A DNA stretch of 64,000 nucleotides from Sarcocystis neurona. Its lineage: Eukaryota; Apicomplexa; Conoidasida; Eucoccidiorida; Sarcocystidae. The position numbers and the translations under genes were made by a program. The stretch covers positions 1,303,449 to 1,367,448 of the forward strand of contig KL647303.1 in assembly GCA_000727475.1 (NCBI GenBank). Reading direction: 5' to 3'. Below, in pieces: positions 23,050 to 34,391 of this stretch. Under the pieces are notes generated by a model. The model saw nothing but the letters and a program-made list of their open reading frames with translations. It did no database searches and had not been told where the DNA came from. Numbering within the stretch: position 1 is the first letter of the stretch; every line of letters begins with the position of its first letter.

Positions 23050-23355
23050 GCAAGACACTCGGCAGCCGTGCGGGACGCTGCGTTCTTCTTTGCTGCTTTT
23101 CTTGATGAACGGCTTTTGCTGCCCCCGTCCGCAACCTCCTCCCCCACAGCCAGTTCCGCTACGCTCCACAAAAAAACAGCTGTGGAGTATGTTCACTGGA
23201 CAGGGTCTATGGAAGAGTTCTGCGGCTCTCAAATTTCCATCAGGAAGGACGGGACGACGACGTTGTCGTGTGTGCATCTATCTCGTGCTGCTGCGCAAGG
23301 CAGAAGCGCGCGCACGCGCTGCCCGCGCAGCAGGGGGGACCGCGGCGGATTTTAA
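23050..23355 (+). CDS. putative exon of unknown gene
   Basis: After TTTCTGTGCCGCTGCTGGTGTAG, which has the form of an acceptor, the plus strand is open in phase 0 for about 100 codons, including AAFFFAAFLDERLLLPPSAT, KTAVEYVHWTGSMEEFCGSQ and ISIRKDGTTTLSCVHLSRAA, and stops with TAA. Third-position GC in the non-repetitive part is about 60%. A second plus frame through 23470 is also open, so the choice is weak. Confidence 0.2.
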   Translation, partial: ARHSAAVRDAAFFFAAFLDERLLLPPSATSSPTASSATLHKKTAVEYVHWTGSMEEFCGSQISIRKDGTTTLSCVHLSRAAAQGRSARTRCPRSRGDRGGF

Positions 23356-24059
23356 CTTTAATCCTTTGCACAAAAGAATTGTTGTCGTTGTGTTAACACA
23401 TAAAACACGCATCGGTTCGTACACATCAGTGGGTATGAAGGACGACAGGCTTGCGTGCGTTGGCTTTTGAGCGACCGGCTGCATGCGCAGAGGCACGTGG
23501 AAAGGACGGGGAATGGACGAACAGCAGCTGCAGAAAAAGCCACGAGCGTTCAAAGAGAAGACCCTTTTCAGATGCAAGGAGAAAACAACAGCGAGACTTC
23601 TGCTGTCAGTTGCGTTGCTGCCGCTGCTCTGCTGCTGCGGCGCTGTTGTCTCTCGGCTGCTGCTGGGCTGCTACGCTGCAACAGCTGCTGCTGCGGCTGC
23701 GCTGCGCGACTGCCACGGCCTGTGTTGACCGCTCTGCTGCGTTTTGTTGAGCTGCTGCCGCCACACCTGCTCCTGGCGCTCCTCTGTGCTGCGCTGCAAT
23801 AATCCTCTGCTGCTGCTGCTGCTGCTGCGGCTCCTGCTGCTTGGCCACCGGTGTCGGAGCTGCTGCTACACAATGCAGTGCACACACACAGATGCATACA
23901 CATGTACGGGGAAACCTACAGATCACGTCTTTTTTCTTCTATTTAAATTTACCGCATATGCATGCCACTGCCTTCTGCAGAAACGTCTACAAGCGTACTA
24001 CCCTCCTTCAACACACACTCCTCTTGCGTATGTACATATCTGTACGTATTTCGTAGCGC

Positions 24060-24540
24060 CTATGCCAACAACGTACACACATTTATAGACGTCGATACGT
24101 CCATCAGCAAGCATATACCTACAATATATATATATATATAGAATACGTCACTCAGCACGGACTGCTCCTGTATATAGGTATCTACACATATGTGAAGGCA
24201 CCTATCCAGACAACGTACGCGCATTTACAGACGTCTACGCAGTACGTTCAAGGATATATAGATTTATGATGCGTCGCTCAGTAAGCACTCCTCCTGTATA
24301 TATACATATACATGTCTACAGGTAGTTAGAAGCACGTATGCAAACAATGTATACACATTTATGTACGTGTATAAATATCATATTTAGAGATATACACGTA
24401 CAATATATATATAGATACTCAGGAGTACGTACGTCGCACAGCACTCACTCCTCCTGTGCAGATGTGTCTACTATACATGTTTGGATGTATACCAACGTAC
24501 ACACATTTACACACGTCTACTCAAACATTATTAGGCATAG
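24060..24540. repeat. four copies of a repeat of about 140 bp
   Basis: The landmark AA(C/T)GTA(C/T)(A/G)C(A/G)CATTTA occurs at 24069, 24212, 24345 and 24494. CTCCTCCTGTATATA-like text recurs between landmarks. The flanking 23.9-24.06 and 24.55-25.5 kb are AT-rich with TA runs and no recognisable exon. Confidence 0.65.
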
Positions 24541-26740
24541 ACGCGCAGTTGATATACATACATAACACCGACGTGTACAAAGATGCTCACACGGCAGATG
24601 TATACGCATCTGCACACACACACCCGAGGACACGAATCGGCATATGAGAACTTCCCAGAAGTGTGGGATCTCCTCACCCTTTACACAAACCTGCACACGT
24701 TGAGCGCCTCTGCGCAGTGGTGGGCTCTCTGTCGTTACTGAACTTTTACTTTTTTTCCCGTTTGCACTTGCGCTACAAGTCTGCCGGATATTCTTCCGTG
24801 CGTGGAGCGGTGTATATCCCGTATGTGTGTGTACCTCGCCTTAAACGCTAACCTGCTTTAATCCTGGAAGTGTCAGAAGAATTCACCGTCACGTGCGGTT
24901 TCCTCTCTTAAACACATGCGACTGCGCATCTCCTTCGAAATAAAAATTCAGTGCTGTACACATAGCGGTACTTATTTCTCGACACGTAACATATATATAC
25001 ATATATACATATATATATCAGTATGTCTGAATGGACATTCACACATGTATTTCACACGTGGATATACACGCACGCGTCTGTATTTGTCCTTACAGGCGGG
25101 AATTTGTTCCTCATTGGTGTCTAAATACGCATGTGTAAATGTGATTCTTTACAGGGGGGCATAGGCACATATGTGTGTGCCCGTTCGTGTATACGAGAGT
25201 ACCTGTGTAGGTACACACGGTTCCAGAGAGAAGAAAGTTTAAAACAGGTGCGTACAACAGGCTACCACGTATATGTGTGATGTAAGTCCCTGTTGATGAC
25301 GTATATATCTACATATCCGCGCATAGAGAAGAAGCAGGATATTAAAATATATGCAGACTATGTCAGTGAGGTGTCTACATTTGCTCGGACATTTGAAAGA
25401 AGCTACATAGGGGGACGTTCTTAACATAGTGTTTCTCGATGCCTTCAAAGGACCAGATCGAGTCACGTGTTTTATATGTCCCCCAATCTACAAATGTATA
25501 CATTGTGATACAAATGAATATTAACGTGCAAAGCTGGACGACGTTTGCTTAAAAGAAGTTTGCGTACTACGGCATGTTCTACACCCATGCACATAGCTAC
25601 GAGGAACTCACGCACCCAAGTCTATACCAGATAACGGCTAAATTGAAAGGACGTCACTCGCAAGCTGTTGACTGCTTAATCAAATCCGATATGAAGACAG
25701 GTGTATTAACATTCACTCTCTTCACAGGTATACATACATATATACACGTACGTATATGCACCAATCCAAATGCTACATATATATATATGTAGACATACAT
25801 ACGTATATACGCATATACAGGGAGACACCTGTATGGGTGGGCACCGATACAGATCCGACAAATGTACGAATGTATACACGTATATTTTGTCGCACACGTT
25901 TTTCATCGTGAATACCATGCGTTCGTGTATACACGCCGATGGAGAGCAGTACGACTACACGCATATGTGTATACGTATATGTATATTAGTTCTTCTGTCT
26001 CTGCGCGTACGTGTGTCTCTGTGTGTCTGTGTATGTGCGAGTGTCCGTGTAATTAGGTTTATGTGTCTTCGTGTGTGTCCGCTGATCATGACAGAACATG
26101 TATTTTAAACAGATTTACATCTTCGTGTATACGTGCAGATTGAAAAGATGAGTATATATTTGTACGTGTATCGATGAATGCAGGTGCATGGCAACGTGCG
26201 GATATGTACGAGACAAACCTGGACAAGTTGTAGAGATGCGTCCCGTGCAGCTAGGCAGCTTCGCCGTTGTTACGCATGCAGAGATGCACTACAAGAGCAT
26301 GTAAGCAATACTTAGTACACGCACCCATATTCTGTACATATATATATATATATACATACGTGTATACTTATCTCTGTGGCCACACATCCGTGTGTGTGTG
26401 TACACGTGCCCGTCTGCCTGCGTACGTATCTGTTCACGAAAACAAAGGACCGCACTTCGCTACGTATATTGTTCGATCCGTATCGATTTCTGTTCTTATG
26501 CACATATACATCTTTATATATCTTAACATGTACATATGGATACAGTCGTGAGGAGTTGCGCACCGCCTAAGTCGGCCAAGACCTGCCCGCAGTAACGGAC
26601 GGGCATCTAAAGCACAGCAGGGCACACCAAGGCTCTAAGAACTGGGATGTAAGCCGTCACGCAAGAGGACGAAAAGAATGCCATCCCCATCGAGGAAAAC
26701 ATCTGCGGACATATCCTGCGTTTGTACGTGTAAGGTATGA
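24541..26740. other. AT-rich, no gene recognised
   Basis: Short TA and TATG runs occur near 24990-25020, 25780 and 26335-26355. Frames of up to 112 codons consist of Cys/Val/Tyr/Ile/His-rich translation of these runs. Confidence 0.6.
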
Positions 26741-26744
26741 GGAC

Positions 26745-27280
26745 CGTGAATTTTTACTCAAGCGGCCCCCCTGGCGCAGCTGTATTTATCAGGTGCTGCG
26801 TATACCTCCGACAGTGAATTCACTTGAGCGAGTAAGATACGGTGCGGCCCTCCATCTTGTGGAGCCCTAGTGACCGTAAGTTCACCGTGCTGATAGGATA
26901 CGAACGGCCTTCCATATTAAGGAGCAGCGGAATTTATCTGGCGACGTATGTATATTCCCGGATAAGACTTGATCGAATGATTTACCTGTCTCCTTCACGA
27001 TATCTACCCTGGTCGTACTGTCATTACGACCCAACAAATTAGTCTTATTACTTGCTCATACTCAAAAGTAAATAGGAGGATGGGTACTTATACATATATA
27101 TCTGTGCGGAGGCGTACTAAACTGCATAACCTAGACACATACGAGGACGGATATTATATGTATATATCTGTACACAGGCGGACTAAACGGGATAATCTAG
27201 ATACATAGGCGGATGAGTACACATATGTGTATATCTGTACACAGGCTTACAAAACAAGACAACCTACGAACCACATACAC
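26745..27280. repeat. two adjacent tandem families, about 64 bp and about 66 bp
   Basis: Near 26748, 26812 and 26873 GAC(C/A)GT(G/A)A(A/G)TT..AC recurs, followed by GCGGCC(C)TCC-like text. At 27075, 27142 and 27208 a second unit recurs, with TATATCTGTACACAGGCGGACTAAAC and a TAGATACATA end. Both are diverged. Confidence 0.6.
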
Positions 27281-27669
27281 GAATGTACGCGTGTATCTAT
27301 GTGTAGACTATTCCGTTTATTACACGTACGCACAGACGGGAACCATCCGTCTTCTTCCCTGTATTGATTCAAAGAAAGATACAGACACTCATTACGCGTA
27401 CTCGTTGTGTCTATTCATTCACTGCAAAATGTATGACACACCTCTCTCTCGTGTCTACCACTGCCCACACAGGTGCACGTTATATGTACTCCTGTATTTA
27501 CAACACTGTCGCGTGTAACCGTGTGTGGCTACCGGGAGGTGTAAGAGACATACGCATAACACTTACGAACACGCAGTGTGTGGATATATATGTGCGATGC
27601 GGTGTGTTTGCGTAGCAAAAAATACATACATGTATATATAGATGTGCTCATGTAAACAGTTGCAGTATC

Positions 27670-27978
27670 ATGGGATCATTGGCAGCTATGAGAGTTCTTC
27701 AGCTACTCACGCTGGTGCTGATCTGCTGTATACGCGATGAATCAGGTTGTGTTGTTGTTGCATCTGTACGAAAAGCGCGCTACAGCGACTACTGTTGCTT
27801 GGCAGCACTACCCGTCGTGATGACAGCAGCAAGACACGCCGCAAGCGAGGCAGCCGCTGCAGGAGCAACAGCATCAGCAGCGACAACACGAGGAACACGA
27901 CGAGGAGAGGGCGTAAGAGGGGCAGCAGGTGTTCAGCAGCAGAAGGAGCGACAAGAGAAGCAACAGCAGCCGGCGTAG
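27670..27978 (+). CDS. putative secreted Ala-rich protein or first exon with signal peptide
   Basis: A true ATG opens MGSLAAMRVLQLLTLVLICC, a short basic start and a hydrophobic core typical of a signal peptide, followed by a polar region and then Ala/Thr/Arg-rich sequence encoded by GCA/CAG repeats, with a stop at 27976-27978. The 120 bases encoding the N-terminus are not repetitive. It could be the first exon of a longer gene, with the repeat part intronic. No family is recognised. The repeat-coded half reads as well in the opposite strand. Confidence 0.28.
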   Translation: MGSLAAMRVLQLLTLVLICCIRDESGCVVVASVRKARYSDYCCLAALPVVMTAARHAASEAAAAGATASAATTRGTRRGEGVRGAAGVQQQKERQEKQQQPA

Positions 27979-27979
27979 T

Positions 27980-30900
27980 GGCTCCGCCCGCAGTACTAGC
28001 GGCAGCAGCAGCAGCAGCACGAGGAAGCAGCAGCCGGGGAGACAGGGTGGCGAACACAGCGCAGCGGCGCCGGCAGTAGTTTGGACCACGCGTCCCCAGA
28101 GATGGGGCAACAGCAGCAGCAAGTGTAGCAGCAGCAGCAGTTATTATACATGTAGCAGCAGTACCTGTACAAGCGGTACTGCCCGGTGTAGCTGCAGGAC
28201 GACAACTCGGTACAGCAGCTGCTGTGCTGATAGCAGGTGTAGCAGCAGGAACAGTCTTAACAAAAGGAAACGAGCTGCTTTGTAAGCGGTTGGTGGCGAG
28301 CCGGCTCGCCGGTAGTCGGCGACGGCGGACACAGCGGCGGCAGCGGCGAAGCGAGAGGAACAAGACCAGAACAGCAGCGGCAGCAGCGGCAGTCGCAGCC
28401 GCCGAGCCAGCAGCACCGGCAGCAGCAGTACAGCGGTTCTGGCGACGGAGTTAATCGCAGCAGCGGCGCTGGAGGAACGGAAAGAAGCACCAGAAGCACC
28501 TGCTGCGGAGTCCCAGACAAAGGCAGGAGCATCAGCGGCACAAAAAAAAAAAGAGCTGCGCAGCACGAGGACGGGAGAGCGGCAAGAAAAAGAACCGAAG
28601 TCGCAGCAGTAGTGGTTAGACAGATTGTTGAAGGACGACTAATAGATACTATGCCTTGTTGCAGCAGCACGTAGGGGTCTCTGTGGTGACAGCGACGCAG
28701 CAGCGTCTTCAACATTCTTCACCGGGCAGGGGCACCAGGCAGCCGCTGCAGTAGTAGTAGAAGGAGCAGCCGAGTCGAGGAGCGGCAGCAGCAACCGCAC
28801 GCAAGCACTAGCCATCCCAGGCGCGGCTACACGACGCCTACGACGAGAAGAAATAGAGAATTCTGTGGCCTCGGGGGCCTGGGCAGCAGCACATTCACGA
28901 GCAGAGAAGTCTACAGGAGGACGCGCGCAGTGGCAGCAAAGCCGTGGATTGTCTGCCTAGCGGAGTGGAGGCTAGTGGCAGCAGCTGCCTCCTCAAAACG
29001 CGCGAGTATACTGCGAGGAGCAGCGAAGTAGTAGAGCAGCACGACAGTTGACGTCGATGTGGAGCAACTGGGAACAGCAGGGAAAATATTAGCGAGAAGC
29101 TGCCGTTTTTCTCTGAAGTGTCTTCTCTGCGTAGCATCACTAATATTAAATTCAGGTAATCCCCGTCTTTTGGCGTCTCATTTTTCTTCGACTGGTCGTG
29201 CTGTCACGGGCGTGCCGCCATCTGCTGCTGCTTTGCTGCTGCTCCTGCTGCAGCTACTGCACCTGCAGCTCCTCCGGTGCTGCTGCTGCAGCTACTGCAC
29301 CTGCGATTCGTCCAGTGCTGCCGTGGCAGCTGCTGCTGCTGCTGCAACAGCACACCAACAGCAACGACGTAGCAGCGGTGAGTGCTGCTGGTGTGCCGTG
29401 CCGACGCGGCACAGGAGAGCAGCAGCAGGCCAGCGGCCGCGTTCCAAGGACGCGAAACATAGCAGGAGCGAGTTGTCTCTCCTTGCTTCGAACGTCCGGC
29501 CGGTGCCTGTCTCCCTCTCTTTCACTGCTCTTAGCTGTACCCGTCTTGTGTGTTGCCGGTGCTGTCGCGCTACTTCTTCCCGTTACCCTTCTGTTAGACT
29601 GGACTTGAGCTGCTCCGCACTTTCTTCTTATAATTGCTACTACTACTGATTCACTTCTCTCCTTGCAGCCTGTCTCGTGCGGCTGCGCGCTACGCTTCGG
29701 TGCTGCGCATCTTCTGCAGCAGCCTCCTCCTGCGGTGTATGTACGCCTGCAAAGGTCCTTGAGCCTGCGGTAAACGCTACTCCTGTCGAGACTTTCCTCC
29801 CTCCTTTTGCCTTTTTCTCGTCTCCAGTCCGCCTCGCTGCTGTCCGTCCCTTCCCTTTCGCCTCTTTCGCTTCTCTCCTACCTGTCTGCCGCTGCTGCTG
29901 CAGCTCGTCGTCTTTTTGCCGCCTTTCCTCCTTCGTCTTTTTTCTCGGCACTGCGAATACTCCCTTCCCTCCACTGTTTTATCTCAACTTGTCGTGGAAA
30001 GGAGCAGCAGGTGAAGTGACAGCACATCCATCTGCATTCCTTCGCCGGCTCCCTACTCACCCGTGCTCGGCAGTAGTAGTCGTACGAGCAGCAGCAGCGG
30101 CCGCTCCCCTGGTCCGCGTCCTCTCAGCAGCAGCAGATGCGTCTGCCACCGCAGCAGCACGACAGCAGGCCCACCCCACATGTAGGACTGCAGGTGTTTC
30201 TGACGTTTACCCAGCCACGCGTCCACACTAGCGGCAGTGGGCTGCCGTTCTTCCAGTAGCTACCACCAGCAGCAGTGAAAGCGCCACCCTGAGGCCCGCC
30301 AAGCAAGCAGCAGCAGCAGCAGGAGCAGCAGCCTCAGCAGCGCTGCGCTGTCTATTTGTCGACAGCAGCAGCAGCGGGACTCCTACCGCCGTCCAAAAAG
30401 AGCTACAGCGCCACCCTGCCGCAGACTCCACACTCGCAAGGGCCACTCGTGTCCGGGGTCGCCTAATAGGAGAGAAACACACGCACGCCTCCACTCCAGC
30501 CTTCCCGCCCGCTCGTGCAGCAACTGCAGCAGCAGGAGCACCACGTGTAACAAACTGTAGCAGTCGCACCTGTTGCAGGAACGGCAGCAGCACCAGCGGC
30601 GCAAGAAGGACGCCTGCCTCCCCCCCGCTGGGGCTTGTCCCTTTTTACTGGTGTCCAGCAGGCTTTTTACTTGAACACTGCAGCAGACGGTGATGGCCTG
30701 TGAAGCAGCAGCTCCTTTCTTAATTCACAAACCTGCCGCTCCTTCTTCTAAGCCTCTGCTGCCAGAGCACTGTCCGGCGCCTGCCGCGCAAAATCCACAA
30801 GCGACTGTCCTTCGTTGTGCGGCTTTTCCCGCTAGTTTCCTGGGCTGCTGCTGCTACTGCAGCTTTCTCCTGCTGCTGCTTCACGGGCGCTCTGATGCAA

Positions 30901-32330
30901 CTGCCCGTTTGTGGGGTGCGAAGAGCAGCAACCGCTGCAGCCACACTCTTCCTCCCTTTTGTCATTGCATCGTGACAAGCCTGTTGAGCCGCGACCCTCT
31001 GCTGCTCTCGTTCATCCCGTCGTCTCTCTAGTAAAGCAGGTTCTGCATATATATATGTATGTATATCTACATATATTAACAGACAGATATACACGCCTTT
31101 CCTCCTCTAACGTACTTATGCCTCATCCGTTTCTTTACTATTTATAGGTCTCCCTTCGTATGTAAATATGCATATATGTCTGTCTTGTGTCTCGTCCCTC
31201 TATGCAGGTGTATCCGTCTCGCCTTCCATAGGCACACAACGCTCCCTTCATCAGTAGATGCTCTGCGACTCTGCTGGCTAATCTTGGAAACTTGCACGCG
31301 GGAGCTGCTGCCGCGGCTGCTGCAGCCTTCTCTTCTTTTTGAGGCAGCCGCTGCTGTCGCAGGTCCTCCCTGCCGCTGTTTAGGGCCTGTGCACGTTGTG
31401 CTGACCGGTGCTGCTGCTGGCCAAAGTGCCGGGAGCGACTGCTGCTCCTTCTTCTTTGCTCACGTGTGTGGTTGCTGGTGCGCCACTGCTGCGGTTGCTG
31501 TTATGAGACAGCAGCAGCACCACCGGAACGGCCTTCAGCGGCAAGAGGATCAGCTGCTGCTTGTCCAGCAGGATTACGTGTGGCGACCGTCGTGTCCGCT
31601 GAGGTGATCCGAAGCAACCCAGCAGCACGCGCAGCGGCAGCAGTGCAGGAGGAACTCGCCTGCAGCCGCAGCACCACACGGTGTCGACGTGTGCTGCGGT
31701 GAACGCCGGGGAAACGAAGCAGCAACAGCAGCAAGTTGCACTGCTCAGGAGCAGCAGCAATAGCAGACGCTGCAGCCGTGACGCGTGGCCGCCTCTTGAG
31801 CAGCAGCAAGGCATTCCTCTCGACGCAGCAGCAGTCTCGTGTTGCGCAGCAGCAGCGATCCGGGCCGACTGCGTCGCTCGTTGCCAGGGCGCTACCCAGG
31901 GCTCGGCCGCGGCTCCTGCAGAGCGTGTCTCCGCTGCTGCTGCTGCTGCAGGACGCGGGGGGCCGAGTCCAGCAGCAGTGCAGCTGGTAGTAGGGCCACC
32001 AAAACACGACGCCCACACAAAAGGAACAGCTTCGCTCCCGAGCTGCGGCTGCTTCGGCCGCTTTCCACTGCGTCTCTGGGCTGCAGCCGCTGCAGCGGCC
32101 CAAGCAGCAACAGCACAGCTGCTCACCAGCATTCGCCGCTGCGCTTCAGCCCGCCGGTAGGCCCCCACACTGCACAGACGCAGCAGCAGTAGCAGCAGCG
32201 ATCGCAGGAGCAGCAGCGGCACCTTCTTCCAGCAAATGCAGTGCCTGGCCCATTCTCTTTCAGCCAGTGCGTTTTTCCTCCCCTGCCGTTTCCTGCGTCG
32301 CAGCAGCAGCAGAAGCAGCTGCCCAACTAA
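27980..32330. repeat. repeat-rich block, CAG and CTG segments alternating
   Basis: On the plus strand CAG prevails at about 27.83-28.9, 30.0-30.6 and 31.5-32.3 kb, and CTG at about 29.2-29.4 and 30.7-31.5 kb. A pyrimidine-rich segment lies at 29.64-29.95 kb; its minus frame (PRKKTKEERRQKDDELQQQR) is basic and lacks an ATG. No domain was recognised in any frame. Confidence 0.55.
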
Positions 32331-32399
32331 ATCTCGCGCCTCAGCGTGACTCACACACGTACTGCTCACGGAGTAGCGCCGCAGGCAGCTGCGTCTGGT

Positions 32400-33560
32400 C
32401 TTTCTACATGAATGCGCCTATCCCCCCACCCACGTATATATATGTGTACATCGGCGCGAGTATGCAACGACATACATCTATTGATTCGCTTTTGCCGCAG
32501 CAGCCTCCAAGTCTTTATCCACCCGTATACATATATATATATATATATTCTTACCCTCACACAGTGTGTATGCGTGTCCGCGTCTCTCTCCCTCTACATA
32601 TGTGAATTTTTCGGGCAATGACGCGCGGTTGCTGTCCGTCACTCTCCCTATCTGTGTCTGTCTCTTTATATACGTGACATTCACGGAGACGGTCAGCGGC
32701 CCGTGCTGCACCGATGATGACATATCTTTTCGTCGCCCTTTTGAAGGGGGTGCTTGGGCGATTTCCTCGAAACTCGCTAAAATGACTCCGCAGTCGCACT
32801 CGCCAGAGCGTCGCGTCTGGCTGGCCGCTGTGTGTCTCTCAATAACTCACCAAGAAAAAACTTCTGCAAACGCCGAACTGGCCGCCACACACGCACACGC
32901 ACACGTCTCCCTCCGTTCCGCTGCTCGCGTTCTCCCCGTCTCGTCTACCGCTGCCAACGCACTTGTGTCTCTGCCCTGCAAACCACGCGCAGACGGATAT
33001 GGTGGGACGGGTGGGCCGAAGTTCACGGAGACACACACAGCCGTCTGCAGGAAGGGGGGGTGACGTACATTTCTCTCAAGAAGCAGACGTGTCAGAAAAC
33101 ACGCAGCCACGTCAGCATACATGGTGTTGGATCGCCCTCTCTCTATATATACATATATGAATATATATATATATGGAATGGCTTCTACTTGGGAGGTCTT
33201 GGGGAAAGTTGTATGTATGTGTCTGTGGACGTAGACACATTCGTCTGTCTCCGTACTGTATACATATCTATATGCTTCTTGTGTATATAGACGTATGTGT
33301 GTGCATATGTCTCTGGAGCTATATATATATATATATGTGTGTACACATATATGTGCGCTCGTCTGTATGTTTCTTCAGGTTATATAGTCATACGTGTGGA
33401 TATATATGCAGCAATCTCTCTAACTACTATATACGTGTATGCACTTCTTATGTATATGGATGTGTGGGGGTGCACATGTGTGTATATACGTATGTACACA
33501 TAGAGGTGGACGTCCTTTCTTCAAATTGACTTTTCCTTTCCTTTTTCATCTTTTCTATCT
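32400..33560. other. TA/TG-rich sequence, no gene recognised
   Basis: TA runs occur at 32530-32550, 33140-33175 and 33325-33350, with plain sequence at 32.6-33.1 kb that has several open frames but no splice-bounded exon I can support. Confidence 0.5.
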
Positions 33561-33799
33561 TCCCCTCGCCTTCTCGACGCCGCCTGCCTTTTGTTGACGT
33601 CTTCGTCTTTGCCGTTGCTGTTCTTCTCTTTGTGTCTGTTCTTCCCATCGCTTTGCTTCGTCCTTCGGAACACGAACTGCTGCTGGTGCACTGGCACAGG
33701 TGCTCTGCTCGCCGTCCTGCTGCTGCTCTTGCGCACACTCCACTGCCTTATGACGCACATACGCATATATTCACAATTGACAGTAGCTGTATACTAGAT

Positions 33800-34000
33800 A
33801 CTATATACTATAGTATATATGTTGTATATACTACAGTATATAGTATATATTGCTTATACTATAGTACATAGTATATATGTTGTATATACTACAGTATATA
33901 GTATATATGTTCTATATACTATAGTATATGGTATATATATTGCTTATACTATAGTATATAGTATATATAGTGTATATACTATAGTGTGTAACATATATTG
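33800..34000. repeat. seven copies of a 28-32 bp self-complementary AT unit
   Basis: Each unit contains TATACTATAGTATA or TATACTACAGTATA followed by TAGTATATAT and a short variable end (GTTG, TGCT, GTTC). The first form is a perfect palindrome, so the array can fold on itself in many registers. Confidence 0.8.
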
Positions 34001-34025
34001 TAGCTGTAGACTTCATCTAGTGCCT

Positions 34026-34052
34026 CTGTGTGTGTGTGTGTGTGTGTGTGTT
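34026..34052. repeat. (TG)n microsatellite
   Basis: About 13 uninterrupted TG dinucleotides lie 340 bases upstream of the ATG of the 34392 gene model. Confidence 0.95.
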
Positions 34053-34391
34053 TGTGTACGTTGCCGTTGCCACGTATTTCTTTAGTTGTGCTGCTGCTGC
34101 TGTTGTTCTCGGAACTTCTGCTCTGGTTTTGCCCTTCTTCTTGTTGGGTGTACGGCCTTCTCTGTCTTTCCTTCTGTGTCCTGCTGCTGCTGTTGCAGCT
34201 TTCCGGCGAGTTCTTTTCCGTCTGCACTTGTTGCACCACGTCGGCGCGCGCATCGTTTTCTCCCTCGTAGTCATTCTCTGCTTTGTCGCTGTTGCTGCTG
34301 CTGTTGCTGCTGGTGTTCCTTCGTTGGCAGCTGCTGCCCTGCCGCTGATTCTCCTCCTGCTCCCTTTGTTGTGCCAGAGCCGCTGACGAAA

